Part shown: one piece after another, positions 33,298-41,355 of the stretch
Layout of the letters: every line of letters starts with the position of its first letter
Position numbering within the stretch: the stretch's first letter is position 1
DNA from: Pseudomonas nitroreducens
GTDB taxonomy: Bacteria; Pseudomonadota; Gammaproteobacteria; Pseudomonadales; Pseudomonadaceae
DNA: 64,000 nt
Assembly (NCBI RefSeq): GCF_014204515.1
Contig: NZ_JACHLI010000010.1
Span: 124,001-188,000, forward strand
Reading direction: 5' to 3'
Notes under the pieces: generated by a model
What the model saw: only the letters and a program-made list of their open reading frames with translations
Databases searched by the model: none
Told to the model about the DNA's origin: nothing
Translations under genes and position numbers: made by a program

Positions 33298-35823
33298 ATG
33301 TCACGCCAAGACCAGCACTTCCCGAGCAAGAAGCATCCCCTGATCCTCGCCATGGCCCTGAGCCTGGCCACCGTCGCCCCACTCGCGGTATCCCCTGCGG
33401 CAAACGCTGAGCAGGCTCAGCGACAGACATTCGACATCCCCGCCGGCCCCCTCGCCCGCCAGCTCAACGAACTGGCCGCGCAGACCGGCCTGCTGCTGGC
33501 CGCCGACGCCGGGCTGACCCGCGACCGCCAGAGCCAGGCCGTACGCGGCAGCTACAGCGCCGAGGAAGCGCTGGACCTGATGCTGATGGGCAGCGGCCTG
33601 GCAGCCCAGCGTAACGGCAACCGCTACCAGCTGGTGTTGATCCCGCAGGAAGACGCCGCGCTGGAAATGAGCGAGACCACCATCATGGGCCAGGGCATGG
33701 GCCAGGCCACCGAGAACAGCGGCAGCTACACGCCGGGCCTGACCAGCGTCGGTTCGAAGACCCCGACCTCGCTGAAGGAAACCCCGCAGTCGGTCTCGGT
33801 GATCACCCGCCAGCTGATGGACGACCGCCAGATCACCGACATCAACGAGGCCATGCGCGCCACGCCGGGGATCACCGTGCAGAGCGGCACCTTCCGCCTG
33901 CAGGACTACTACTCGCGCGGCTTCGCCATCCAGAACATCCAGCTCGACGGCGCCGCGCCCATGTCCCTGGGCACCACCGCCGGCTCGTTCTACTCCTCCA
34001 ACGTCTACGACATGGCCGAGTTCGACCACGTCGAAGTGCTGCGCGGCAGCTCGGCGCTGTTCGGCGGCACCGGCGATCCCGGCGGCATCATCAACCTGGT
34101 GCGCAAGCGCCCGCTGGATACCTACCAGCTGAAGTTCAGCGCCTCCGCCGGCACCTGGGACAACTATCGCAGCGAACTCGACGTGACCGGCCCGCTGGGC
34201 TTCGACGGCAAGCTGCGCGGGCGCGCGGTGGTGGCCTACCAGGACCGCCAGTACTTCACCGACAACCGCGCCACCGACAAGCCGATCTTCTACGGCGTGC
34301 TGGAAGCCGATGTCACCGACAACACCCTGCTCACCGCCGGGATGCGCTTCAACCAGGTCCATGAGACCGGCACCGCCAACGCCGTGCCGCGCTACAGCAA
34401 CGGCGTCGACCTCGGCCTGCCGCGGCATACCGGGCTGTCCACCACCTGGGCCTACGCCGATGGTTTCTCCCGCGAATACTTCGCCAAGCTCGACCAGCGC
34501 CTGAACGACGACTGGAAGCTCAACCTCAGCTACACCAACATCTACGACACCATCGAGACCAACAACGCCACCACCCTGGGCTCGGTGAACCCGGTGACCG
34601 GCAGCGGCGTCACCCGCTACGGCACCTGGATCACCCAGCGCAGCGAGCAGGACCTGTGGGACGCCAACGTCTCGGGCAACTTCAGCCTGTTCGGCCTGAA
34701 CCACCAGCTCACCGTCGGCGGCGACTACCAGGACATCGACAGCCGCTGGCAGGGCACCCCGCGCTTCGCCAGCGCCGGTGGCGCGGTGGACGTGTTCGAC
34801 CCCAACTCCACGCCCTGGACCGACCCCGGCCCGCGCCCGGACGTCACCCGCGACTACAGCCCCAACAGCCAGACCCAGTACGGCCTCTACTCCAGCCTGC
34901 GCCTGCAGCTGGCCGAGCCGCTGCACCTGATCCTCGGTGCGCGGGTGCAGCGCTACAAGTTCGACCAGACCTACCAGACCCTGGCCAACGGCGTGTGGGG
35001 CGTGCAGTCGCGCGTCGACATGCGCGAACCGACCAGGACCACTCCGTTCGGCGGCATCGTCTACGACCTCACCGATGAGTGGGCCGCCTACGCCAGCTAC
35101 GCGGAAATCTTCAAGCCGCAGCAGAACTACATGGCCGGCCCGCTGGGCAGCGGCAGCACCCTCGACCCGATGACCGGCAAGACCTACGAGACCGGCCTGA
35201 AAGGCGAGTTGTTCGACGGCAAGGTCAACACCAGCGTGGCGCTCTACTACACCAAGCGCGAAGACCAGGCCGTGCTCGACCCGCAGTACGACGCCACCTC
35301 GGTGCTGTTCGGCGGCAACTGCTGCTACGTCAACGGCGGCGAAGTCGTCAGCAAGGGCGTGGACCTGGAAATCTCCGGCGAGCTGCTGCCGGACTGGATG
35401 GTCATGGCCAGCTACACCCTGAACCTCAACAAAAATCGCACCGTCGGCGGCGAGCTGAGCACCATCACGCCCAAGCACATGGCCAAGCTGTTCAGCACCT
35501 ACCGCCTGCCGGGCGACTGGTCGAAGTTCCGCGTCGGTGGCGGCGTCGATATCCAGAGCGCGACCAAGGTCAGCGGCACCGCCAACGTCTACGACAGCAA
35601 CGGCAACGTGACCCAGGCCGACGTTCCCTTCGACTACCAGCAAAGCGGTTACGCGGTGTGGAATGCCCTGGTCGACTACCAGGTGGACGAGCACTGGAAC
35701 GTCGCGCTCAACGGCAACAACCTGTTCGACAGGAAGTACTACCAGACGGTCGGCACCTCGACCTATGGCAACGTCTATGGCGACCCCCGCAACTTCATGC
35801 TGACGGTTCGCGCCACCTACTGA
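33298..35823 (+). CDS. TonB-dependent siderophore receptor with STN domain (second set)
   Basis: This 841-residue outer-membrane receptor has a signal peptide ending near ANAE, an STN domain (about residues 42-117: QTFDIPAGPLARQLNELAAQ), a plug with KETPQSVSVITRQLMDD and HVEVLRGSSALFGGTGDPGG, and a barrel ending in VRATY. A Cys-Cys pair (GGNCCYVNGG) sits in a late extracellular loop. AAGGAAC precedes the ATG. With the upstream sigma and FecR genes it forms a complete cell-surface signalling set. The ferric ligand is unknown. Confidence 0.92.
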   Translation: MSRQDQHFPSKKHPLILAMALSLATVAPLAVSPAANAEQAQRQTFDIPAGPLARQLNELAAQTGLLLAADAGLTRDRQSQAVRGSYSAEEALDLMLMGSGLAAQRNGNRYQLVLIPQEDAALEMSETTIMGQGMGQATENSGSYTPGLTSVGSKTPTSLKETPQSVSVITRQLMDDRQITDINEAMRATPGITVQSGTFRLQDYYSRGFAIQNIQLDGAAPMSLGTTAGSFYSSNVYDMAEFDHVEVLRGSSALFGGTGDPGGIINLVRKRPLDTYQLKFSASAGTWDNYRSELDVTGPLGFDGKLRGRAVVAYQDRQYFTDNRATDKPIFYGVLEADVTDNTLLTAGMRFNQVHETGTANAVPRYSNGVDLGLPRHTGLSTTWAYADGFSREYFAKLDQRLNDDWKLNLSYTNIYDTIETNNATTLGSVNPVTGSGVTRYGTWITQRSEQDLWDANVSGNFSLFGLNHQLTVGGDYQDIDSRWQGTPRFASAGGAVDVFDPNSTPWTDPGPRPDVTRDYSPNSQTQYGLYSSLRLQLAEPLHLILGARVQRYKFDQTYQTLANGVWGVQSRVDMREPTRTTPFGGIVYDLTDEWAAYASYAEIFKPQQNYMAGPLGSGSTLDPMTGKTYETGLKGELFDGKVNTSVALYYTKREDQAVLDPQYDATSVLFGGNCCYVNGGEVVSKGVDLEISGELLPDWMVMASYTLNLNKNRTVGGELSTITPKHMAKLFSTYRLPGDWSKFRVGGGVDIQSATKVSGTANVYDSNGNVTQADVPFDYQQSGYAVWNALVDYQVDEHWNVALNGNNLFDRKYYQTVGTSTYGNVYGDPRNFMLTVRATY

Positions 35824-35924
35824 AGGCGACGGTGCTGACGGCCACGACAAGGGCCGCCAGCGCCCCTCTCGCCTGGCGCAAAGCGGTCTACGCTCCTCCC
35901 ATCCACCCCACGGGAGTCACCGCG

Positions 35925-36830
35925 ATGATCCGCGCCCTGCTGACCGCTTCCCTGCTGTCCCTGAGCCTTGCCGCCCAGGCCGAGGTCAAACCCTTCTCTT
36001 CGGCTTTCACCACCCAGGACATCGCGGTAGATGGTGCAACCCTCCACGTCCGGGTCGGCGGCAAGGGGCCGGCCGTGGTGCTGCTGCATGGCTTCGGCGA
36101 CACCGGCGACATGTGGGCGCCGCTGGCCAACGACCTGGCGCGCGACCACACCGTGGTCGTCCCAGACCTGCGCGGCATGGGCCTGTCGTCGATCCCCGCG
36201 GCGGGCTACGAGAAGAACACCCAGGCCGGCGATATCCGCGCCGTGCTGGCCAAGCTGGGCATCGAACACTCGGCGGTAGTCGGCCATGACATCGGCACCA
36301 TGGTCGCCTACGCCTATGCCGCGCGTTACCCCCAGCAGACCGAGCGCCTGGTGGTGATGGACGCGCCGGTTCCGGGCATCCCGCCGTGGAACGAGATCGT
36401 CCGCTCGCCGATGCTCTGGCACTTCGACTTCGGCGGCCCGGACATGGAGCGCCTGGTGGCCGGGCGCGAGCGCATCTACCTGGACCGCTTCTGGAACGAA
36501 TTCGCCGGCGACCCGCACAAGGTCGACGAAGCGACCCGCCAGCACTACGCCAAGCTCTACGCGCGCCCTGGCGCCATGCACGCCGCCTTCGCGCAGTTCC
36601 GCGCGATCCGCCAGGACGCCGTGGACAACGAGGTGGCCGTGAAGACCCGGCTGCGCATGCCGGTGATGGCCATCGGCGGGGAAAAATCCTTCGGCGCCAA
36701 CGAAGCCATCGTCATGCGCAACGCCGCCGACAACGTCACCGAAGTGGTGGTCGCCGGTGCCGGACACTGGCTGATGGAAGAAGCGCCAGAGAAGACCACC
36801 CGCACCATCCGCGGCTTCATCACGCCCTGA
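35925..36830 (+). CDS. Secreted alpha/beta hydrolase, Cif/epoxide-hydrolase-like
   Basis: This 301-residue protein has a signal peptide (cleavage after AAQA, residue 19) and an epoxide-hydrolase type catalytic set. The nucleophile is Asp122 in VVGHDIGTM, with the oxyanion HGFGDTG and His281 in GAGHWLMEEAP. The body, with LWHFDFGG (His166) and LVAGRERIYLDRFW, recalls the secreted P. aeruginosa hydrolase Cif. By my alignment the Cif acid Glu is Asp146 here, and one ring-opening Tyr is Phe225, so activity may differ. GGGAG precedes the ATG at 35925. It follows the receptor gene by about 100 bases. Confidence 0.85.
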   Translation: MIRALLTASLLSLSLAAQAEVKPFSSAFTTQDIAVDGATLHVRVGGKGPAVVLLHGFGDTGDMWAPLANDLARDHTVVVPDLRGMGLSSIPAAGYEKNTQAGDIRAVLAKLGIEHSAVVGHDIGTMVAYAYAARYPQQTERLVVMDAPVPGIPPWNEIVRSPMLWHFDFGGPDMERLVAGRERIYLDRFWNEFAGDPHKVDEATRQHYAKLYARPGAMHAAFAQFRAIRQDAVDNEVAVKTRLRMPVMAIGGEKSFGANEAIVMRNAADNVTEVVVAGAGHWLMEEAPEKTTRTIRGFITP

Positions 36831-36852
36831 ACAACGCGCGACAGGCCCGGTG

Positions 36853-36869
36853 GTTAACCGGGTCTTAAC
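36853..36869 (+). promoter_or_regulatory. CTTAA-type direct repeat (PmrA/BasR-like box) before the ABC genes
   Basis: GTTAAC and CTTAAC start 11 bases apart. The PmrA/BasR consensus is two CTTAA half-sites with the same 11-base offset; one base differs here. It lies 126 bases before the permease ATG. A similar box stands before mgtC. Confidence 0.5.
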
Positions 36870-36994
36870 CTTGTTCTGGCAATTGATGCACAGCGCCCGG
36901 ACTTCTGCGCCGGCACCGTCATCAGCCTGTCAGCCGCCCGCCGGATGCCTGCCTTCAACCAGGCATGCGGCGTGCTGACAAACGAGACCCGACC

Positions 36995-38716
36995 ATGGCC
37001 CTGCTGTTCACCCCCACGCCCGCGCTCAGGGATGCCGCGCCCAATCGCTGGGACTGGTGCCTGCTGCCACTGGTGCTCGCGCTGCTGGTGCTGGCTGCCT
37101 ATGGCGCCATGCAGATGGACCGGCCGTTCGTGGTCGGCGAGGCGCTGCCGATCTCCCTCGACCCGCTGTACCTGCCCTACTACCTGCTGCGCACCATCCT
37201 GCGGATGTTCACCGCGCTGGGCTTCTCGCTGCTGTTCGCCTTCCTCTTCGCCGCCATCGCCGCCAGGTACCGCGCCGCCGAGAAGGCCATGATCCCGCTG
37301 CTGGATGTGTTGCAGTCGGTGCCCATCCTGGGCTTCCAGGCGATCGCCATCGCCCCCTTCATCGCGCTGTTCCCCGGCAACCTGCTGGGCGTGGAGTGCG
37401 CGGCGATCTTCGCCATCTTCACCTCCCAGGCCTGGAACATGGCGCTGAGCCTGTACCAGTCGTTCCGCAGCGTACCGGCGGAGCTGAGCGAGGCCGCGCG
37501 GATCTTCCGTCTCTCCGCCTGGCAGCGTTTCTGGCGCCTGGAACTGCCCTTCGCCATGCCCGGCCTGCTGTGGAACATGATGATGTCGATGTCCGGCGGC
37601 TGGTTCTTCCTGGTCGCCGCCGAGGCCATCTCGGTGGCCGGGCAGGACATCAAGCTGCCCGGCATCGGCTCCTACATCGCCGTGGCCATCGACCAGCGCA
37701 ACCTTGGCGCCATCGCCTGGGCCATCGGCGCGATGCTCGCCGGCATCCTGCTTTACGACCAGTTGTTCTTCCGCCCGCTGCTGGCCTGGGCCGACCGCTT
37801 CCGTTTCGAAGAATCCCAGGGCGACACCGCGCAGCGTTCCTGGCTGCTCGACTGGCTGCGCCGCAGCCGCTGGATGAGCGCGCTCTCCAACCGCATGGGC
37901 GATGGCTTCCAGGCCGCCATGGGCTGGTTCCCCAAACGCCACGACGGCAGCGTTGCAAGCCACACCTGGCTGCGCCTGCCTGACTGGTGGCCGCGCGCCT
38001 GGGACGCGCTGCTGATGCTGGCCTGCGCCTTCGCCTTCGTCCGCCTCGGGCTGTTCGTGCACCAGGATGTGGGCTGGGCCGAGACCTTCCACGTGCTCGG
38101 CCTGGGCCTGCTGACCCTGCTGCGGGTGATGCTGCTGATCGCCCTCGCCTCGCTGGTCTGGGTGCCGCTGTCGATCTGGATCGGCCTGCGCCCGCGCTGG
38201 TCGCAGAAGGTCCAGGCGCTGGCGCAGTTCCTCGCCGCCTTCCCGGTCAACCTGCTGTTCCCGCTGGTGGTCGTGGCGCTGGTGCACTTCCAGCTCAACC
38301 CGAACATCTGGCTCAGCCCGCTGATGGTCTTCGGCACCCAGTGGTACATCCTCTTCAACGTCGTCGCCGGCGCCGCCAGCATTCCGTATGAACTGCGCCT
38401 GGCGGCGGACAATCTCGGCCTGCGCGGCTGGCTGAAATGGAAACGCGTCTACCTGCCGGCGGTGTTCCCCAGCTTCGTCACCGGCGCCATCACCGCCAGC
38501 GGCGGCTCGTGGAACGCCAGCATCGTCGCCGAGTACGTCAGCTGGGGCGACACCTCGCTGACAGCCACCGGCCTTGGCAGCTACATCAAGCAGATGACCG
38601 ATGCCGGCGACTTCCACCGCATCGCCCTGGGCATCGGGGTGATGTGCATCTACGTGATGCTGCTCAACCGCTTCTTCTGGCGCCGGCTGTACCGGCTCGC
38701 CGAAAACCGTCGCTGA
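36995..38716 (+). CDS. Double-module ABC transporter permease (NitT/TauT-like)
   Basis: This 573-residue protein joins two binding-protein-dependent permease modules (about residues 75-270 and 360-565), each with an EAA-type loop (ELSEAARIFRLSAWQRF in the first; ELRLAADNLGLRGWLKW in the second). I start at 36995; an in-frame ATG at 36965 is possible and neither has a strong ribosome binding site. The ATPase gene follows after nine bases. No substrate-binding protein gene is nearby, so substrate is unknown. Location beside mgtC and mgtA suggests a role in envelope or cation stress, which is inference. Confidence 0.87.
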   Translation: MALLFTPTPALRDAAPNRWDWCLLPLVLALLVLAAYGAMQMDRPFVVGEALPISLDPLYLPYYLLRTILRMFTALGFSLLFAFLFAAIAARYRAAEKAMIPLLDVLQSVPILGFQAIAIAPFIALFPGNLLGVECAAIFAIFTSQAWNMALSLYQSFRSVPAELSEAARIFRLSAWQRFWRLELPFAMPGLLWNMMMSMSGGWFFLVAAEAISVAGQDIKLPGIGSYIAVAIDQRNLGAIAWAIGAMLAGILLYDQLFFRPLLAWADRFRFEESQGDTAQRSWLLDWLRRSRWMSALSNRMGDGFQAAMGWFPKRHDGSVASHTWLRLPDWWPRAWDALLMLACAFAFVRLGLFVHQDVGWAETFHVLGLGLLTLLRVMLLIALASLVWVPLSIWIGLRPRWSQKVQALAQFLAAFPVNLLFPLVVVALVHFQLNPNIWLSPLMVFGTQWYILFNVVAGAASIPYELRLAADNLGLRGWLKWKRVYLPAVFPSFVTGAITASGGSWNASIVAEYVSWGDTSLTATGLGSYIKQMTDAGDFHRIALGIGVMCIYVMLLNRFFWRRLYRLAENRR

Positions 38717-38725
38717 GGACCTGCG

Positions 38726-40036
38726 ATGAACGCCGCACCGCTGATCGAACTCAAGGCCGTCGCCAAGTCCTTCATGGCCTCCGACGGCACCCCGCGCACC
38801 GTGCTGGAAGAGGTCGACCTGCACCTCCACGAGCGCGAGATCGTCGCCCTGCTCGGCCGTTCCGGCTCCGGCAAGTCGACCCTGCTGCGGATCATCGCCG
38901 GGCTGGTGGGCGCCGACCGCGGCCAGGTGAACTATCGCGGCAAGCCGATCCACGGGCCGGTGGACGGCGTGGCCATGGTCTTCCAGTCCTTCGCCCTGTT
39001 CCCCTGGCTGACCGTGCAGCAGAACGTCGAGCTGGGCCTGGAAGCCCAGGGCGTGCGACCCGCCGAACGCGAGCGGCTGGCCAATGGCGCGCTGGAGCTG
39101 ATCGGCCTCGCCGGCTTCGGCGGCGCCCTGCCGCGCGAGCTTTCCGGCGGCATGCGCCAGCGCGTCGGCATCGCCCGGGCGCTGGTGATGAACCCCGAGG
39201 TGCTGCTGATGGACGAAGCCTTCTCGGCCCTCGACGTGCTCACCGGCGAGACCCTGCGCGACGACATGCTCGAACTCTGGGAGGAACACCGCATCACCAC
39301 CCGCTGCATCCTGGTGGTCTCGCACAACATCGAGGAGACGGTGATGATGGCCGACCGCATCCTGATCCTCTCCAGCGACCCCGGCCGCGTGCGCACCGAG
39401 CTGCGTATCGACCTGCCGCGCCCGCGCAACGCCGACTCCGAGGAAGTCCGCGCACTGGTCGACGAAGTCTACGCGCTGATGACCCAGCGCCCCGAAGCCG
39501 CTGCCAGCGGCGAGCAGCCGCAAACGGTCGAGCCCGGCTACCGCCTGCCCGATGCCGACGTGGTGCGCATGGAGCGGGTGCTGGAGCTGCTGGCCGGCGA
39601 GCGCTTCAACGGCCAGGCCGACCTGCCGCACCTGGCCGAGGAGACCGAGCTGCCCGACGAGGTGCTGCTGCCGGTCTGCGAGGCCCTCGGCCTGCTCGGC
39701 CTGGCCCAGCTGGTGGCCGGCGACCTGCGCCTGACCCGCCAGGGCCGGCATTACGTCACCGCCCGCCAGGCCCGGCGCCAGGACCTGTTCGCCCGCCAGT
39801 GCCGCGGTCGCGTCGCCCTGCTCGGCTACATCCTCGACAGCCTGCAGGCCGAGACCACCGGCAGCATCGCCGAGAAGGCGATCCTCGACCGCCTGGAGGA
39901 ATCCATGGACGCCGAGGTGGCCGAGCGGGTGCTCAAGGTCGCCATCGAATGGGGCCGCTACGCCGAGCTGTTCGAGTACGACTTCCATACCCGTCGGCTG
40001 AGCCTCGCCCGCGAGGAAAGCGAGCAGCCCGAGTGA
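38726..40036 (+). CDS. ABC transporter ATPase with C-terminal AAA-associated domain
   Basis: This 436-residue protein has a standard ATPase half: Walker A GRSGSGKSTLL, signature LSGGMRQRVG and Walker B VLLMDEAFSALD. A second half of about 170 residues (from about 265) is of the AAA-associated C-terminal type, with helix-turn-helix-like repeats and DLPHLAEETELPDEVLLPV. Such long NitT/TauT-like ATPases pair with double-module permeases. The extra domain may regulate the transporter. Last gene of the pair; the mgtC promoter region begins five bases after its stop. Confidence 0.88.
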   Translation: MNAAPLIELKAVAKSFMASDGTPRTVLEEVDLHLHEREIVALLGRSGSGKSTLLRIIAGLVGADRGQVNYRGKPIHGPVDGVAMVFQSFALFPWLTVQQNVELGLEAQGVRPAERERLANGALELIGLAGFGGALPRELSGGMRQRVGIARALVMNPEVLLMDEAFSALDVLTGETLRDDMLELWEEHRITTRCILVVSHNIEETVMMADRILILSSDPGRVRTELRIDLPRPRNADSEEVRALVDEVYALMTQRPEAAASGEQPQTVEPGYRLPDADVVRMERVLELLAGERFNGQADLPHLAEETELPDEVLLPVCEALGLLGLAQLVAGDLRLTRQGRHYVTARQARRQDLFARQCRGRVALLGYILDSLQAETTGSIAEKAILDRLEESMDAEVAERVLKVAIEWGRYAELFEYDFHTRRLSLAREESEQPE

Positions 40037-40040
40037 GCGC

Positions 40041-40073
40041 CTTAAGGCTTTGCTAAGGCTGTGTGGCGATACT
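40041..40073 (+). promoter_or_regulatory. CTTAA-type box and -10 element of the mgtC promoter
   Basis: CTTAAG (40041) and GCTAAG (40052) are 11 bases apart, the half-site layout of PmrA/BasR and PhoP-type response regulators. GATACT (40068-40073) follows ten bases later as a -10 candidate, with no separate -35. This arrangement fits activator-dependent promoters. Confidence 0.5.
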
Positions 40074-40448
40074 TGCTGCTGCCGCGCCTTGCTTGACGCG
40101 GCAGACAGGCGAGCGTACCTTGCGCCGCGCTTCGTTCCCCCACACAGGAGTCCTGCCTTGGACAGTTGCCCCAGTCGATTGCGACAGGTCTGAACAGCGA
40201 GCACGTCCGGCAGCACATCCCTGCCACTGTCTCGCTGATCACAGCGGACAGTGGCGATCCGCATCCCGACCGGGATGACGCATCCCCATTCTCCCCTTCC
40301 GCCTCACCGGGCGGCGCCCACCCTCGGCGCCACCGGCGAAGCCTTGCGACCTTGCGCAATCCATACCCGCCAATGCCGCGCAGGCCCGTGCCTGTGCGCT
40401 TTTGATCGCCGGCTGCCGGCCGGCATCTACCCGCAAGCGAGGTGGATC
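40074..40448 (+). other. Long structured 5' leader of mgtC
   Basis: About 370 untranslated bases separate the likely promoter from mgtC. Three hairpins are visible: 40079-40104 (8 bp), 40224-40254 (8 plus 4 bp with a small bulge) and 40262-40277 (CATCCC/GGGATG). Salmonella mgtC also has a long regulatory leader with small open frames. A proline-rich in-frame stretch (from ATG 40275, THPHSPLPPHRAAP) runs into mgtC, but its start is buried in the third hairpin. Confidence 0.5.
40158..40193 (+). CDS. Possible 11-codon leader peptide in the mgtC leader
   Basis: TTG start with AGGAG seven bases upstream encodes MDSCPSRLRQV and a stop. It has a good ribosome binding site but a rare start codon and no family to compare. 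Candidate only. Confidence 0.25.
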   Translation: MDSCPSRLRQV

Positions 40449-41153
40449 ATGGATTGGAAAATCTTCCTGCTGCGCGCCGCCGCAGCACTCGTTCTCGGCG
40501 CCCTGATCGGTGCCGAACGCCAACTGCGCCAGCGCCTCACCGGCCTGCGCACCAACGCCCTGGTCAGCACCGGCGCCTGCCTGTTCGTGCTGATGACCCA
40601 GAGCGTCCCCGGCCTGGCCAGCGATGCTTCGCGTATCGCCGCCTACGTGGTTTCCGGCATCGGCTTCCTCGGTGGCGGCGTGATCATGCGCGACGGCCTC
40701 AACGTGCGCGGCCTGAACACCGCCGCCACCCTCTGGTGCACCGCCGCCATCGGCGTGCTGTGCAGCATGGGCCTGCTGCTGGAAGCCGCCCTGGGCAGCC
40801 TCGTGGTGCTCTGCGCCAACATCCTGCTGCGCGATATCGCCCAGCGCCTGAACCATCAGGAAGTGCTGCCGGCCACTGAAGTCGAACTGCGCTACGGCGT
40901 GGAGATCGTCTGCCGCGCCGAGGACGAGATCCAGGTACGCAGCCTGATGCTGCACAGCCTCGACGGCGCCAGCCTGCGCCTGCAGTCGCTGCACAGCGAG
41001 GACCAGGCCAACCCGGCCAAGCTGGAAGTGCGCGCCGAGCTGCTCGGCGACCACGGCGCCACCACCCAGCTGGAGCGCCTGGTGAGCCGCATCAGCCTGG
41101 AAAAAGGCGTCAGCTCGGTGCGCTGGCAGGTCTTCGACCTGGCCGCCGACTGA
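40449..41153 (+). CDS. mgtC: MgtC/SapB-family inner-membrane protein
   Basis: This 234-residue protein has the MgtC membrane domain (residues 1-130: LVLGALIGAERQLRQRLTGLRTNALVSTGACLF and GIGFLGGGVIMRDG) and a C-terminal ACT-like cytoplasmic domain. MgtC restrains the F-type ATPase and supports growth at low Mg2+ and in macrophages. GAGGTGG supports the ATG at 40449. The mgtA leader peptide and mgtA follow directly, so the genes are probably cotranscribed. Confidence 0.9.
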   Translation: MDWKIFLLRAAAALVLGALIGAERQLRQRLTGLRTNALVSTGACLFVLMTQSVPGLASDASRIAAYVVSGIGFLGGGVIMRDGLNVRGLNTAATLWCTAAIGVLCSMGLLLEAALGSLVVLCANILLRDIAQRLNHQEVLPATEVELRYGVEIVCRAEDEIQVRSLMLHSLDGASLRLQSLHSEDQANPAKLEVRAELLGDHGATTQLERLVSRISLEKGVSSVRWQVFDLAAD

Positions 41154-41195
41154 CTCATCCCATCCACCCCGAACAGGAGATCCCGGAGCCCAGCC

Positions 41196-41249
41196 ATGAA
41201 CCCCGACCCCAGTCCCGCATCACCCAGACCCGGGCCGGACGGCGGCTAG
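41196..41249 (+). CDS. mgtL: MgtL-like proline-rich leader peptide of mgtA
   Basis: A 17-codon frame with GGAG seven bases before the ATG encodes MNPDPSPASPRPGPDGG. The opening closely resembles Salmonella MgtL (MDPDPTPLP), also 17 residues, which controls mgtA by how ribosomes move through its Asp/Pro codons. Position (107 bases before mgtA's ATG) and composition both fit. Function is inferred from that parallel. Confidence 0.75.
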   Translation: MNPDPSPASPRPGPDGG

Positions 41250-41261
41250 CGAGCTCCCCTC

Positions 41262-41304
41262 GCGCCGCCCTCCGGCCTGACCGGCGGCGGCGCACGCAGT
41301 GCGC
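41262..41304 (+). promoter_or_regulatory. Mutually exclusive hairpins in the mgtA leader
   Basis: Hairpin A pairs GCGCCGCC (41262-41269) with GGCGGCGC (41286-41293), plus an inner CCGG pair. Hairpin B pairs GCGCAC (41290-41295) with GTGCGC (41299-41304). They share 41290-41293 and cannot coexist. A ribosome at the leader-peptide stop would cover the left arm of A and favour B. Confidence 0.55.
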
Positions 41305-41355
41305 TCCGCAAACCCCCATGGTGGTCGCCGCACGGCGGCCGCCCAGGAGTGCATC

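Noticed and set aside
40251..40448. N-terminal extension of MgtC from an upstream in-frame start
   Set aside because: MgtC proteins begin at the membrane segment after 40449, which has its own GAGGTGG. The extension is cysteine- and proline-rich and its starts lie in hairpins.
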